This document shows, in pieces, positions 55,726 to 64,000 of a stretch of DNA of 64,000 nt. A program made the translations under genes and the position numbers. The DNA is taken from positions 177,779 through 241,778 of the forward strand of contig NZ_JAUOSB010000004.1 of the NCBI RefSeq assembly GCF_030548295.1, in the 5' to 3' direction. The notes below the pieces were generated by a model, which ran no database searches, was not told the origin of the DNA, and saw only the letters and a program-made list of their open reading frames with translations. Positions within the stretch are counted from its first letter, which is position 1; each line of letters opens with the position of its first letter. The DNA is from Wenyingzhuangia sp. 2_MG-2023 (lineage in GTDB: Bacteria; Bacteroidota; Bacteroidia; Flavobacteriales; Flavobacteriaceae).

Positions 55726-56955
55726 ATGGCACATGCAGATATTGGAACCAAGTTCCTTAAGAAATACAACGGACCTGTAGACGATTCTTTTCAAATAACG
55801 GGTTCTAAAAGTGAAAGCAATCGCTTGCTAATATTACAAGCATTGTACCCAAGCATAGAAATAAGCAATTTATCCAATTCTGATGATTCTAATTTGATGC
55901 TAAACGCATTGAATTCATCAGAAACAGAAATCAACATAGGACATGCCGGAACTAGCATGCGTTTCCTAACCAGTTATTTTGCCGTAAAACAAAATTCTGA
56001 AATTATCTTGACGGGATCTCCAAGAATGAAAGAACGTCCTATAAAAATTTTAGTAGATGCTTTGCGTGCTTTAGGTGCCAAAATTGAATATGTTGAGAAC
56101 GAAGGATTTCCTCCGTTAAAAATTACAGGGACAGAATTGACTCAAAGTACAGTAAAAATAGACGGTAGCGTAAGCAGCCAGTACATTTCTTCTTTACTAT
56201 TGATAGCTCCTACCCTAGCTAAAGGTTTGACTATAAAATTTGAAGGAAAAATCACATCCATTCCTTACATTCAAATGACGTTAAGTTTGTTAAATGAATT
56301 GGGAGTAAACACATCTTTTGAAGGACAATTTATCACAGTTGCTCCAACCAAAGAAATTACAAACACTAATTTTACTGTAGAGTCTGATTGGAGCTCAGCA
56401 TCGTATGCTTACAGTTTTGTTGCACTATCTGAAAACGGAAAATTAGATATCTCTTCTTACAAAACAACGAGCCTTCAAGGAGATTCTGTTTTACAAGAAA
56501 TTTACAAAGAATTTGGAGTTAGCACCACATTTGACGAACACACCATTCTCTTAGAAAAAACACCTAATTATACATTGCCAACACGTGTAGAATTTGATTT
56601 GGTAAAAGCACCCGATATTGCACAAACTATTGCTGTTACCGCTTTAGGACTTGGAGTTGAATGCCACATGACGGGATTGCATACTTTAAAAATTAAAGAA
56701 ACGGATCGAATTATAGCTCTTTACAACGAACTTACTAAGCTTGGCGGAACCATAGAGTACACAGATGAAACATTGACCGTAAAAGCGTTTAAAAACACGC
56801 TGAATAGCGATGTACACATTGCTACCTACAACGATCATAGAATGGCAATGGCTTTTGCTCCGTTGTTGCTAAAAACAAACATCAATATTGACGATGCTGG
56901 AGTTGTATCAAAATCTTACCCTAGTTTTTGGGATGATTATGAAAGATTTCAATAA
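55726..56955 (+). CDS. aroA: 3-phosphoshikimate 1-carboxyvinyltransferase AroA (EPSP synthase)
   Basis: 409 residues, EPSP synthase fold. It has ITGSKSESNRLLIL (phosphate-binding Lys and Ser/Arg), NIGHAGTSMRFLTSYFA, GSPRMKERPIKILVDALRALG, VDGSVSSQYISSLLL and the ETDR-containing HTLKIKETDRI. It joins shikimate 3-phosphate and phosphoenolpyruvate. The N-terminal GTS loop here is GHAGTSMRF, in place of the class I NAGTAMR. The length is normal for Bacteroidota. A terminator follows. Confidence 0.95.
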   Translation: MAHADIGTKFLKKYNGPVDDSFQITGSKSESNRLLILQALYPSIEISNLSNSDDSNLMLNALNSSETEINIGHAGTSMRFLTSYFAVKQNSEIILTGSPRMKERPIKILVDALRALGAKIEYVENEGFPPLKITGTELTQSTVKIDGSVSSQYISSLLLIAPTLAKGLTIKFEGKITSIPYIQMTLSLLNELGVNTSFEGQFITVAPTKEITNTNFTVESDWSSASYAYSFVALSENGKLDISSYKTTSLQGDSVLQEIYKEFGVSTTFDEHTILLEKTPNYTLPTRVEFDLVKAPDIAQTIAVTALGLGVECHMTGLHTLKIKETDRIIALYNELTKLGGTIEYTDETLTVKAFKNTLNSDVHIATYNDHRMAMAFAPLLLKTNINIDDAGVVSKSYPSFWDDYERFQ

Positions 56956-56976
56956 ACAGCTCTTTAAAATATACCA

Positions 56977-57004
56977 AAACCAGCTTTTATAGCTGGTTTT
57001 TTTG
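56977..57004 (+). terminator. Intrinsic terminator of aroA
   Basis: Arms AAACCAGCT (56977-56985) and AGCTGGTTT (56991-56999), a 5-base loop and a T run. Confidence 0.9.
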
Positions 57005-57073
57005 TTTTCCACCAATTTAATACGTCTACACACCCTGTGTTTACTGACTTCTTGAAAATAAACATCGATATGC

Positions 57074-57105
57074 TTGACAAGGCCTATTTCCGAATCGTAT
57101 ATTTG
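57074..57105 (+). promoter_or_regulatory. queA promoter
   Basis: TTG (57074-57076), a 21-base spacer and TATATTTG (57098-57105), close to the Bacteroidota consensus. It lies 25 bases before the queA ATG and just after the aroA terminator. Confidence 0.55.
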
Positions 57106-57130
57106 CATCCTATTTAAAAACCACATATAC

Positions 57131-58180
57131 ATGAAGTTATCTGCTTTTCACTTTGATTTACCTGATGAATTGATAGCACAACATCCTGCTGAATATAGAG
57201 ATGAATCTCGTTTAATGGTATTAAACAAGAAAGAACAAACTATAGAGCACAAAGAGTTTAAAGATTTAATCAACTATTTTGAAGATGGAGATTTGATGAT
57301 CTTGAACAACACCAAAGTTTTTCCAGCAAGAATGTATGGAAACAAGGAAAAAACAGGTGCTAGAATTGAAGTGTTTTTGTTGCGCGAGTTGAATGCAGAA
57401 AATCGCCTTTGGGATGTATTGGTTGATCCTGCTCGAAAGATTCGTATTGGTAACAAATTATTTTTTGGAGAAGACGACTCGTTAGTAGCTGAAGTAATTG
57501 ACAATACCACTTCTAGAGGACGTACATTACGTTTTCTATATGATGGTTCTTACGAAGAATTTAGACAAAAACTAGAAGATTTAGGAGAAACTCCTATTCC
57601 AAAACACATTAATAGAGAGGTTGAAGCAGAAGATGCTGACCGTTTTCAAACTATTTATGCTAAAGAAGAAGGTGCTGTTGCAGCTCCAACTGCAGGATTG
57701 CACTTCTCTAAACATTTGATGAAACGTTTAGAAATTAAAGGAGTAGATTTTGCTGAATTGACATTACACATTGGTTTGGGTACTTTCAACCCTGTTGAAG
57801 TTGAAGATTTATCAAAACACAAAATGGATTCAGAACAAATGAAAATTTCTGAAAACACCTGTGATACTGTAAACAGTGCTATTGGTAACAAACGCAAAGT
57901 ATGTGCTGTTGGAACTACGGTAATGAGAGCTATTGAATCTTCTGTGTCTTCTAACGGAAAATTAAATCCATACGAAGGTTGGACAAATAAATTTATTTTT
58001 CCTCCATATGAATTTAGCATTGCAAATTCTATGATTACCAACTTTCATCCCTCTAAATCTACATTAATGATGCAGGTAGCCGCTTTTGCTGGTTATGATT
58101 TCTTAATGAAAGCTTATGAAGAAGCGATTAAAGAAGGATATAAATTTAGTACCTATGGAGATGCCATGTTGATTATCTAA
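57131..58180 (+). CDS. queA: S-adenosylmethionine:tRNA ribosyltransferase-isomerase QueA
   Basis: 349 residues. It begins [20 protein letters not shown] and has [21 protein letters not shown] [36 protein letters not shown] and [16 protein letters not shown], the QueA series. It transfers ribose from SAM to 7-aminomethyl-7-deazaguanine in tRNA, a late step of queuosine synthesis. The start is the ATG at 57131; a TTG 19 codons upstream falls in the promoter. Confidence 0.97.
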   Translation: MKLSAFHFDLPDELIAQHPAEYRDESRLMVLNKKEQTIEHKEFKDLINYFEDGDLMILNNTKVFPARMYGNKEKTGARIEVFLLRELNAENRLWDVLVDPARKIRIGNKLFFGEDDSLVAEVIDNTTSRGRTLRFLYDGSYEEFRQKLEDLGETPIPKHINREVEAEDADRFQTIYAKEEGAVAAPTAGLHFSKHLMKRLEIKGVDFAELTLHIGLGTFNPVEVEDLSKHKMDSEQMKISENTCDTVNSAIGNKRKVCAVGTTVMRAIESSVSSNGKLNPYEGWTNKFIFPPYEFSIANSMITNFHPSKSTLMMQVAAFAGYDFLMKAYEEAIKEGYKFSTYGDAMLII

Positions 58181-58209
58181 ATCATACACAATTTCTTATT
58201 ATCATAAAA

Positions 58210-58237
58210 AAACCAAGCAATTGCTTGGTTTTTTTAT
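58210..58237 (+). terminator. Intrinsic terminator of queA
   Basis: Arms AAACCAAGC (58210-58218) and GCTTGGTTT (58223-58231) with a 4-base loop and a T run. Confidence 0.9.
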
Positions 58238-58310
58238 ACCTCTAAAACTCTCTAAATTGTAAAACACCCATATTTACACTAGCCACTAAACCAACCTAAT
58301 TTTTATATTT

Positions 58311-58347
58311 AAACAAAAAAAGACCAGGCAAAATTGCCTGGTCTTTT
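58311..58347 (-). terminator. Intrinsic terminator of the giant adhesin gene
   Basis: A 14-base-pair stem (58318-58331 with 58334-58347) containing GACCAGGCAA. On the minus strand it is followed by a T run. It lies 28 bases past the stop at 58375. Confidence 0.9.
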
Positions 58348-58374
58348 TAATCTATAATTAAATAAGCTCATCAA

Positions 58375-61300
58375 TTAGAGAACTAAAATCTTGCTTACAT
58401 TAACTTCTCCATTTGCATTTACCATCATTACAAAGTATACACCGTGTAAATTCGTATTTACTACCGTTCTTCCTGATTGAGTAAATATTTTAATCTGAAC
58501 TACATCAGCAGGCACTACTATTTCATTGTTTACAATTTCAATCTCATTAGGATTTACAACCACTGGAGCAAATCCATCAGAACAATCATCAAACTCTGTA
58601 AAAACACTTGAATCTTCTACATATGTTGTCCAGTTAAATGTACTATAAGATACATTGTCTACTTTTACACAAGTTAAATTAGGATTGTTTAAGATGTTAA
58701 AGTTATCGTTTGAAACAATGTTGTTATATCCATTTCCAAAAAGAACCTTTTCCAATTGGTTATTACTTAAGTTTAACTTAACGATACATTTATTATTATC
58801 TAGATCTAAAGTTCCTTCTAAATTGTTATACTCTAAGCTTAATACCGCTAAATTTAATGCCGCTCTTACATCTAAAGTGGTCAACTTATTAGTTCCTGCA
58901 TATAAGTGAGTTAGCATCTTTTTATACCCTAAAATCAACTCCTCTAACACATTTCCTTGAACTTCTACGTAAACCAAAGCTTCATTTGGTGTAAGATCTA
59001 AGCTTGTTAACTTATTTCCTTTCAAACTCAATGTTCTTAATAATAAGTTATTTGATAAATCAATAGTTGTTAGACAGTTTGTTCCAGCATACAATTCTTC
59101 TAAAATCACTTGATTTGATAAATCCAAACTCTCTAACTTATTACCTGATATATCTAACACTCTTAACAAAGTATTGTTTGATAGATCTATAGTAGTTACT
59201 AAGTTACCCGCTATGTGCAATTCTGTTAAAGAAGTAAAGAATTCAATACCTGTCATATCTTTAATACACAATCCTGTCAAATTTAAGTACGTCATTGTAG
59301 CTACTTCAGGAGCTGGAATAATAGATCCATTTGTAACACCATCTAAATCTAATCCTTTGTCTACCATGTACTCTTCTAAAGTTTCAAAACAAACTGGTAC
59401 TTGCTGAACTGTATCACAGCTTCCTGGAGGATAGTTATCTAAATTGTTATTACATAAGTTAAGCAACTCAATTTTTATATGATCACTTAAATCTAAAGTC
59501 CCAGATAAATTGTTATCATTTAACAACAGTGTAACGATACATTTAATTCCATCTAAATCAATAACATCTAGGTTATTATATCCTGCATTTAAATACTCTA
59601 AATTACAATTAGTACCTAATAACAATTGTTCTAATTTATTATAATTAACTTCTAACAGTTCTAGTAAAGAATTGTTTGATACATCTAAATGTTTAATCTC
59701 ATTATAACGTAATCCTAGTTTCTTTAGTACAAGGTTATTTGACAAGTCAATCTCAGTCAACTTGTTTCCTTCTAAGTATAATTCACACAAATTAATGTTA
59801 TCTCTTACATTGATTCCTATGATATCGTTATACTTTAAACTTACATGTTTTAGATTTACATTTTGAATTAAATCTAAAACGGTAATCTCATTTTCATTTG
59901 CTATTAACGTTTCTAAAGATGTAAAGTATTCTATACCAATTAAATCTCTTAAATTTTTACCACTAACATCTAAATACTTTATTGTATCTACTTCTGGAGC
60001 AGGTACAATAACACCATTAACTATTCCATCTAAATCCCATCCTTTATTGACCAAATAATGTTCGAAAGTAGTTACTTTACAATCATCAGATAAACATTCA
60101 GGTGCCACATATCCAAAATCTTGATCTACATTATCCTCAGCTATTGCTAAAGTAACATCACTCCTACTAGAAGTATCTATTCCATCTGCATCGAATGTTA
60201 CACTCAGTTCATTTTCTGTTATTCCTGCTGGTAAACCTCCTGTTACAGTACTTACATCTACTGAAACTGTGTAGTTTCCTGCTGGTAAATTCTCAAATAA
60301 GTATTCTCCACTTGCATCTGTTGTCGTAGTTACATCATCTCCTGCATTTCCTGGTGTTCCTGGATCTAACGTTACCGTTGCTCCTTCTAATCCTAATTCG
60401 CTTCCATTCTGAGCTCCATTTTCATCTGCATCATACCAAACTGTGTCTCCTATAGATCCTAATTCTTGGTAATAACCAAAGTCTTGATCTAAATTATTCT
60501 CTCCTGCTCCTAAAACAACATCACTTGCACTTTCTGTACTTGTTCCGTCATTGTCATATGTTTGTGATAATTCTGCTGCTGTTACTCCAACTGGTAAACC
60601 TACTGTTACAGTACTTACATCTACTGAAACTGTGTAGTTTCCTGATTGTAAGTTTTCGAACAAGTAGTTACCATTGGCATCCGTAGTAGTTGTTACGTCA
60701 TCTCCTGCATTTCCTGGCGTTCCTGGATCTAATGTTACGGTAGCACCTTCTAATCCTACTTCTGAACCATTCTGAGTTCCGTTTCCGTCTGCATCATACC
60801 AAACTGTATCTCCTATAGATCCTAACCCTTGGTATCCAAAGTCTTGGTCTAAGTTATTTTCTCCTGCTCCTAAAGTAACATCGCTTGTATCTGCTGTTCC
60901 TGTTCCATCATTATCATAAGTCTGTGATAATTCTGTTACCGTTACTCCTACTGGTAAACCTCCTGTTACAGTGCTTACATCTACTGAAACTGTGTAGTCT
61001 CCAGCTGGTAAGTTTTCGAACAAGTAGTTACCATTGGCATCGGTAGTAGTTGTTACGTCATCTGCTGTGTTTGATGGTGTTCCTGAATCTAACGTTACCG
61101 TTGCTCCTTCTAATCCTAATTCGCTTCCATTCTGAGCTCCGTTTCCATCTGCATCATACCAAACTGTATCTCCAATAGAACCTTGGATGGCTGTTACTGT
61201 AAACGTAACATCAGCCGTAGAGGCTGCACAAGATCCATCAGTAGCAAGGGTATATCGAATGGTGACATCTGTATTAGCATTGATATCATCAGGAGTATAT

Positions 61301-63711
61301 ACTCCAGCATTGATGGTTCCTCCTCCAGCTACTACTGACCAAACCCCTCCTGCAGGACTTCCTACCAATGTCTTTGTTTGTCCTTCATCAATAGTCACAG
61401 TTAAAGTGTTATTCTCAGCTTGCTCACAAGAAGAAGTACAAAAAACAGACAAGTCCCCTGTAAATGGAAAGTTGTGAATTTCTGAACCACTACCACTGTG
61501 TATTAGATTTCCACCCGAATACACACGCCCATTGATACTTGCTTTCACATCTAAATCAGCCGATGGAGCAATCATACTACCATTCAAATCTGATAAAATA
61601 GATACATCAGAAGCTTCGTAAAAATTCCATATCACATGATACACTAATGCATCTAGGTCTGAACCAGCAGCACTAGAAACGGGATCATTGACTCTACCCG
61701 CTAAAGCTTGAAGACGACTGACAACTGAAGTACCACTTACGTTAATTACAATCGTAGCTCCTGACTTGATAGTTCCTTCCTTAAATTTAAGAATCCCAAC
61801 ATATCCTGGATCTAAATCTTGATTTGCTGTTCCATCTAAGTGGAAAATCTCCATATCATTATTTCCCCCTGCAAGTTCTCTCACTCCACCTCCTAGGTCA
61901 GTCAAACTTCCCGTAGCAATTGATGTAGACATTTCTGAACTTACAATAGCCATATCTGACAATATTCCAGTAACATCGACTCCTGTTGGAGTTCCTGAAA
62001 TCTGATTGGTCACTTCTATTTTTGATGGGTTGTTGATAGCTCCTCCAGCGATAGCAGTGTATGAAGCTGGATGTGCATTAAACCCAATCTGAATTCTATC
62101 ATTGGCTGCAGTTCCATTAATTTGTATATCTCCATTGACTGCCAATCCATAGCTACCAGGTGCACCAATCACAAAAGTTCCTCCTCCAGACTGAGACACT
62201 CCATAAATAGAACCTGTTTTATTACTGATAAAATCACCACCAACAGCTACTCTTCCTTCTGTTTCAGCCCCTCCTGAAGCTGGAATCACAAAATTTCCAC
62301 CTACCACTACAGAGTAATCTTCATCGAAACCTCTGTAGCCTGAAGCAGGCACTGAAACGGGACTCATTTCAGAGATTTGTAAAGGGCTTGGATATGTAGC
62401 TGTACCTGAAACATAGGGTGAATACAGATCTGGTGTTCCGTTCGTTCCGTTCAATTGTGCATCAAATGAACCTGAACATACTACTGCCAACTTCTCAATT
62501 CCAAAATTCACTTCTGTTTCTGTTACCGTTCCAACTGAAACTGCTAATATTCCATTAACATTACCGTCATCACCTGGAGTTGTTCCTTGGTTCTCTCCAG
62601 TATTAGTCCATGTTGCAGGTAAATTAGGTACTTTACTACCATTAGGATTTGTATGTAAAACAACTGTGTAATTTGAATTTGGTTCTATATCATCTAAAAA
62701 GGCATATGAACCATCACTATTAATAGGTACAGTATCTACAATTGTATTAGAACTATCAACTAAACTAGCATATAATTGTGTTCCACTAGGTGTAGAAATA
62801 CCAGCACCATCTACCGTATTGTCCGTAAGTTTATCAAGATCATTGAAAACATTACCTTCTATACCCGGTACTAATGGATTTGTAGGGTTATTTTCGAATG
62901 TATCATCAGAAATACCGTAAAACTTAACATCTGCATCTCCATTGTTATCAATTCTAAAACCATAAATTGGCTGAATTGTATTAAACAAATTCACATCAAC
63001 AACTGTGAAATACTGTGGTTGATTCGCAAACCTACCCGCTGAACCATAACCAATATTCCAGTCATATTTCTTATTTCCATTACTTGAGGCTATACCATTT
63101 TGTTTTCCAAATCTTAACTCTCTTGCACTAGTGATAGGATTTCCGTTGATATCCAAAGGAACAATTCTAAAGAAAGTGTTCCCATCTCTTTCACTTACCA
63201 CTAAATAATCATCGTTGGTTAAAGCTTTAGACCAGTAAATATCAAAATCATCAGCTGGTGGTGTATTAGAAGAACCGTCATAAAACATATAGCTCAATGC
63301 ATTACGGCTAGTTACCATATCCTGCATTGCATCTTCCCAAGCAGCAACACCATTAGAAATTAGCGTCTCTACACCTTCATTATAAACACCAACACCTGTT
63401 GTTGCATTTGTAAAGTTGTTGCTAGCCAATAAAGCTCCCTTAGCATTTAAGAAGTCAAGAGTTTTAATGACACCCCCATCATTAATCTTAACATAGTTCA
63501 TCCAAACAGGCAATGTTGTTTCATTTGCAGGTATCGTTGGATCTATACCTCCACTTGTTTGAGTAATGGTAGCTCCATTAAATTCAATTTGCACTTCTGT
63601 AATAGGAACATTGTCTGTACCTAGTACAACGTCATAGAGCGTTTGAGCATTAGTTGTGATTGTTCCCAATACTAATAGCAATATAGAGAGCGTTTTAGTA
63701 ATTTTTGTCAT
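58375..63711 (-). CDS. Giant T9SS-type adhesin: choice-of-anchor A, SdrD-B repeats, leucine-rich modules
   Basis: 1778 residues, likely exported. A Sec signal (1-23) is followed by an N-terminal region without known motif, a carboxypeptidase-regulatory-like domain (about 285-405), a choice-of-anchor A domain (about 412-758), a short beta module (about 760-838), three SdrD-B-like repeats of about 120 residues (844-1200, GDTVWYDADGNG), two tandem leucine-rich modules (about 1210-1440 and 1441-1690) and a C-terminal T9SS-type sorting region (about 1736-1778, IKIFTQSGRTVV then LHGVYFVMM). The protein would be secreted and fixed to the cell surface, acting as an adhesin. The ligand is not known. 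No partner gene is adjacent; the 5' side is a probable IS end. Confidence 0.9.
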   Translation of the reverse strand: MTKITKTLSILLLVLGTITTNAQTLYDVVLGTDNVPITEVQIEFNGATITQTSGGIDPTIPANETTLPVWMNYVKINDGGVIKTLDFLNAKGALLASNNFTNATTGVGVYNEGVETLISNGVAAWEDAMQDMVTSRNALSYMFYDGSSNTPPADDFDIYWSKALTNDDYLVVSERDGNTFFRIVPLDINGNPITSARELRFGKQNGIASSNGNKKYDWNIGYGSAGRFANQPQYFTVVDVNLFNTIQPIYGFRIDNNGDADVKFYGISDDTFENNPTNPLVPGIEGNVFNDLDKLTDNTVDGAGISTPSGTQLYASLVDSSNTIVDTVPINSDGSYAFLDDIEPNSNYTVVLHTNPNGSKVPNLPATWTNTGENQGTTPGDDGNVNGILAVSVGTVTETEVNFGIEKLAVVCSGSFDAQLNGTNGTPDLYSPYVSGTATYPSPLQISEMSPVSVPASGYRGFDEDYSVVVGGNFVIPASGGAETEGRVAVGGDFISNKTGSIYGVSQSGGGTFVIGAPGSYGLAVNGDIQINGTAANDRIQIGFNAHPASYTAIAGGAINNPSKIEVTNQISGTPTGVDVTGILSDMAIVSSEMSTSIATGSLTDLGGGVRELAGGNNDMEIFHLDGTANQDLDPGYVGILKFKEGTIKSGATIVINVSGTSVVSRLQALAGRVNDPVSSAAGSDLDALVYHVIWNFYEASDVSILSDLNGSMIAPSADLDVKASINGRVYSGGNLIHSGSGSEIHNFPFTGDLSVFCTSSCEQAENNTLTVTIDEGQTKTLVGSPAGGVWSVVAGGGTINAGVYTPDDINANTDVTIRYTLATDGSCAASTADVTFTVTAIQGSIGDTVWYDADGNGAQNGSELGLEGATVTLDSGTPSNTADDVTTTTDANGNYLFENLPAGDYTVSVDVSTVTGGLPVGVTVTELSQTYDNDGTGTADTSDVTLGAGENNLDQDFGYQGLGSIGDTVWYDADGNGTQNGSEVGLEGATVTLDPGTPGNAGDDVTTTTDANGNYLFENLQSGNYTVSVDVSTVTVGLPVGVTAAELSQTYDNDGTSTESASDVVLGAGENNLDQDFGYYQELGSIGDTVWYDADENGAQNGSELGLEGATVTLDPGTPGNAGDDVTTTTDASGEYLFENLPAGNYTVSVDVSTVTGGLPAGITENELSVTFDADGIDTSSRSDVTLAIAEDNVDQDFGYVAPECLSDDCKVTTFEHYLVNKGWDLDGIVNGVIVPAPEVDTIKYLDVSGKNLRDLIGIEYFTSLETLIANENEITVLDLIQNVNLKHVSLKYNDIIGINVRDNINLCELYLEGNKLTEIDLSNNLVLKKLGLRYNEIKHLDVSNNSLLELLEVNYNKLEQLLLGTNCNLEYLNAGYNNLDVIDLDGIKCIVTLLLNDNNLSGTLDLSDHIKIELLNLCNNNLDNYPPGSCDTVQQVPVCFETLEEYMVDKGLDLDGVTNGSIIPAPEVATMTYLNLTGLCIKDMTGIEFFTSLTELHIAGNLVTTIDLSNNTLLRVLDISGNKLESLDLSNQVILEELYAGTNCLTTIDLSNNLLLRTLSLKGNKLTSLDLTPNEALVYVEVQGNVLEELILGYKKMLTHLYAGTNKLTTLDVRAALNLAVLSLEYNNLEGTLDLDNNKCIVKLNLSNNQLEKVLFGNGYNNIVSNDNFNILNNPNLTCVKVDNVSYSTFNWTTYVEDSSVFTEFDDCSDGFAPVVVNPNEIEIVNNEIVVPADVVQIKIFTQSGRTVVNTNLHGVYFVMMVNANGEVNVSKILVL
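58640..60085 (-). repeat. Two tandem leucine-rich modules in the adhesin
   Basis: Each module opens with a Cys and a helix-like cap (FEHYLVNKGWDLDG at about residue 1212, LEEYMVDKGLDLDG at about 1443), then IPAPEV, a GIEYFTSL or GIEFFTSL line, and about eight leucine-rich turns of 21 residues with the pattern L..LDLSNN..L. This is an internal duplication of about 230 residues. Confidence 0.85.
60108..61190 (-). repeat. Three direct repeats of 360-363 bp (SdrD-B-like units)
   Basis: The DNA line GCATCATACCAAACTGT recurs at 60428, 60791 and 61151, giving periods of 363 and 360 bases. The units share long runs of near-identical sequence, both in protein (GDTVWYDAD, VSVDVSTVT, DQDFGY) and at the base level. 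In-frame gain or loss of units by recombination would be easy. Confidence 0.9.
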
Positions 63712-63741
63712 AGTAAATACTAGTTTAGTTTAATCAGTTCG

Positions 63742-63749
63742 CAAAAATA
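63742..63749 (-). promoter_or_regulatory. Candidate adhesin promoter -7 element
   Basis: TATTTTTG (minus) matches TAnnTTTG and lies 30 bases before the adhesin ATG. A direct repeat of GTTAACAAAA (63793-63802 and 63820-63829) stands further upstream. Confidence 0.4.
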
Positions 63750-63914
63750 AGTATTAAACACTAAAAAGAACTACTGATTATCTGATATTTACGTTAACAA
63801 AACCAAAAAAACAACATATGTTAACAAAAGACAACATTTAAAACACTCAACATATTATAATAGATAAACGTTTTTTAAACTTAGAGTAAATTGATTTGGA
63901 TTACTATAAAAATA

Positions 63915-64000
63915 TGAGTCGTCCTAAAATAAGTTGACGATTAAAAAATCTTTAATGCAGAGCTTTTAAAAGCTCTGCATTTTTGTTGTGTATAAAATTA
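63915..64000 (+). mobile_element. Probable left end of an IS3-family (IS150-like) insertion sequence, running off the window
   Basis: From 63915 the line TGAGTCGTCCTAAAATAAGT, followed by TGACGATTAAA, has the layout of IS150-type left ends (TG, then pyrimidine-rich block, AAA/TTT block, GTTG, ACGAT). TCGTC and GACGA also form a short dyad. A perfect 14-base-pair hairpin follows at 63954-63981 with a T run, as expected of an element that blocks outside transcription from reaching its transposase. The transposase would start beyond the window. Judged from pattern only; a decayed remnant is possible. Confidence 0.45.
63954..63986 (+). terminator. Strong hairpin with T run near the right edge
   Basis: Perfect palindrome AATGCAGAGCTTTT (63954-63967) and its complement (63968-63981), followed by TTTTG. 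No plus-strand gene in the window needs it. It may belong to the suspected insertion sequence. Confidence 0.7.

Noticed and set aside
60108..61190. Regular repeats considered as a CRISPR array
   Set aside because: Units are about 360 bases, in frame and protein-coding, with no short repeat-spacer layout and no cas genes nearby.
1..64000. tRNA, rRNA or tmRNA genes
   Set aside because: I looked in the intergenic spaces for tRNA-like cloverleaf ends and conserved GTTCRANNC lines and found none. A covariance-model scan would be the decisive check.

Overview
The window looks like a chromosomal segment of an AT-rich marine-type member of the Bacteroidota, most likely the family Flavobacteriaceae. 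Supporting signs are Bacteroidota-style promoters (-7 motif TAnnTTTG, with a TTG-like -33 element at a few sites) and few obvious Shine-Dalgarno sites. Lipoproteins carry acidic residues straight after the lipid-bearing Cys, and there is a giant adhesin with a type IX secretion (T9SS) C-terminal signal. FtsZ ends in a long acidic tail, IleRS is the large eukaryote-like type, and the gene orders mraZ-to-ftsZ and yicC-gmk-nadD are as in flavobacteria. No rRNA, tRNA, CRISPR array or complete mobile element was seen.

Layout. 1-121 is the 3' end of groL. 206-9181 is a mixed housekeeping block: a LysM glucosaminidase, a PLP enzyme, an ABC-F ATPase, a DUF983 protein, a SPOR-like coiled-coil protein, a FAD oxidoreductase, a LacI regulator, a thioesterase, a YqeY protein and a small secreted protein. 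9290-24884 is the complete division and cell wall (dcw) cluster on the minus strand: mraZ-rsmH-ftsL-ftsI-murE-mraY-murD-ftsW-murG-murC-ftsQ-ftsA-ftsZ. It is headed by a promoter overlapped by a triple 10-bp MraZ box and closed by an intrinsic terminator. 25105-30120 holds a hydrolase-engB-pseudouridine synthase operon, an unknown secreted protein, a bacilliredoxin and a TerB-DnaJ protein. 30276-34748 is ileS, a DksA-like gene and lspA. 34830-42704 is the leucine pathway (leuC-leuD and leuA-leuB, minus strand), split by about 3.2 kb that carries two paralogous plus-strand lipoprotein genes. 42929-51124 is mainly one long minus-strand run: yicC-gmk-DUF3050-nadD-M23 peptidase-GH3-rsmI-Dabb. 51164-58180 is a plus-strand run: NlpC/P60-LysM lipoprotein, GT9 glycosyltransferase, DUF3127, aat, radical SAM, MazG-like, small membrane protein, aroA, queA. 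58375-63711 encodes a 1778-residue T9SS-type adhesin (choice-of-anchor A, three SdrD-B-like repeats, two leucine-rich modules). The last ~85 bases look like the left end of an IS3/IS150-type insertion sequence entering from the right.

Much of the window serves the envelope. The dcw genes build and place septal peptidoglycan, and three further peptidoglycan hydrolases (glucosaminidase, M23, NlpC/P60) remodel it. LspA matures lipoproteins, several of which are encoded here, and the giant adhesin is the likely surface product. The points most worth a second look are the swapped GXHH signature in IleRS, the MraZ operator, the interrupted leucine cluster with its lipoprotein pair, the DUF3050 and GH3 genes in the gmk-nadD run, and the IS end at the right edge.
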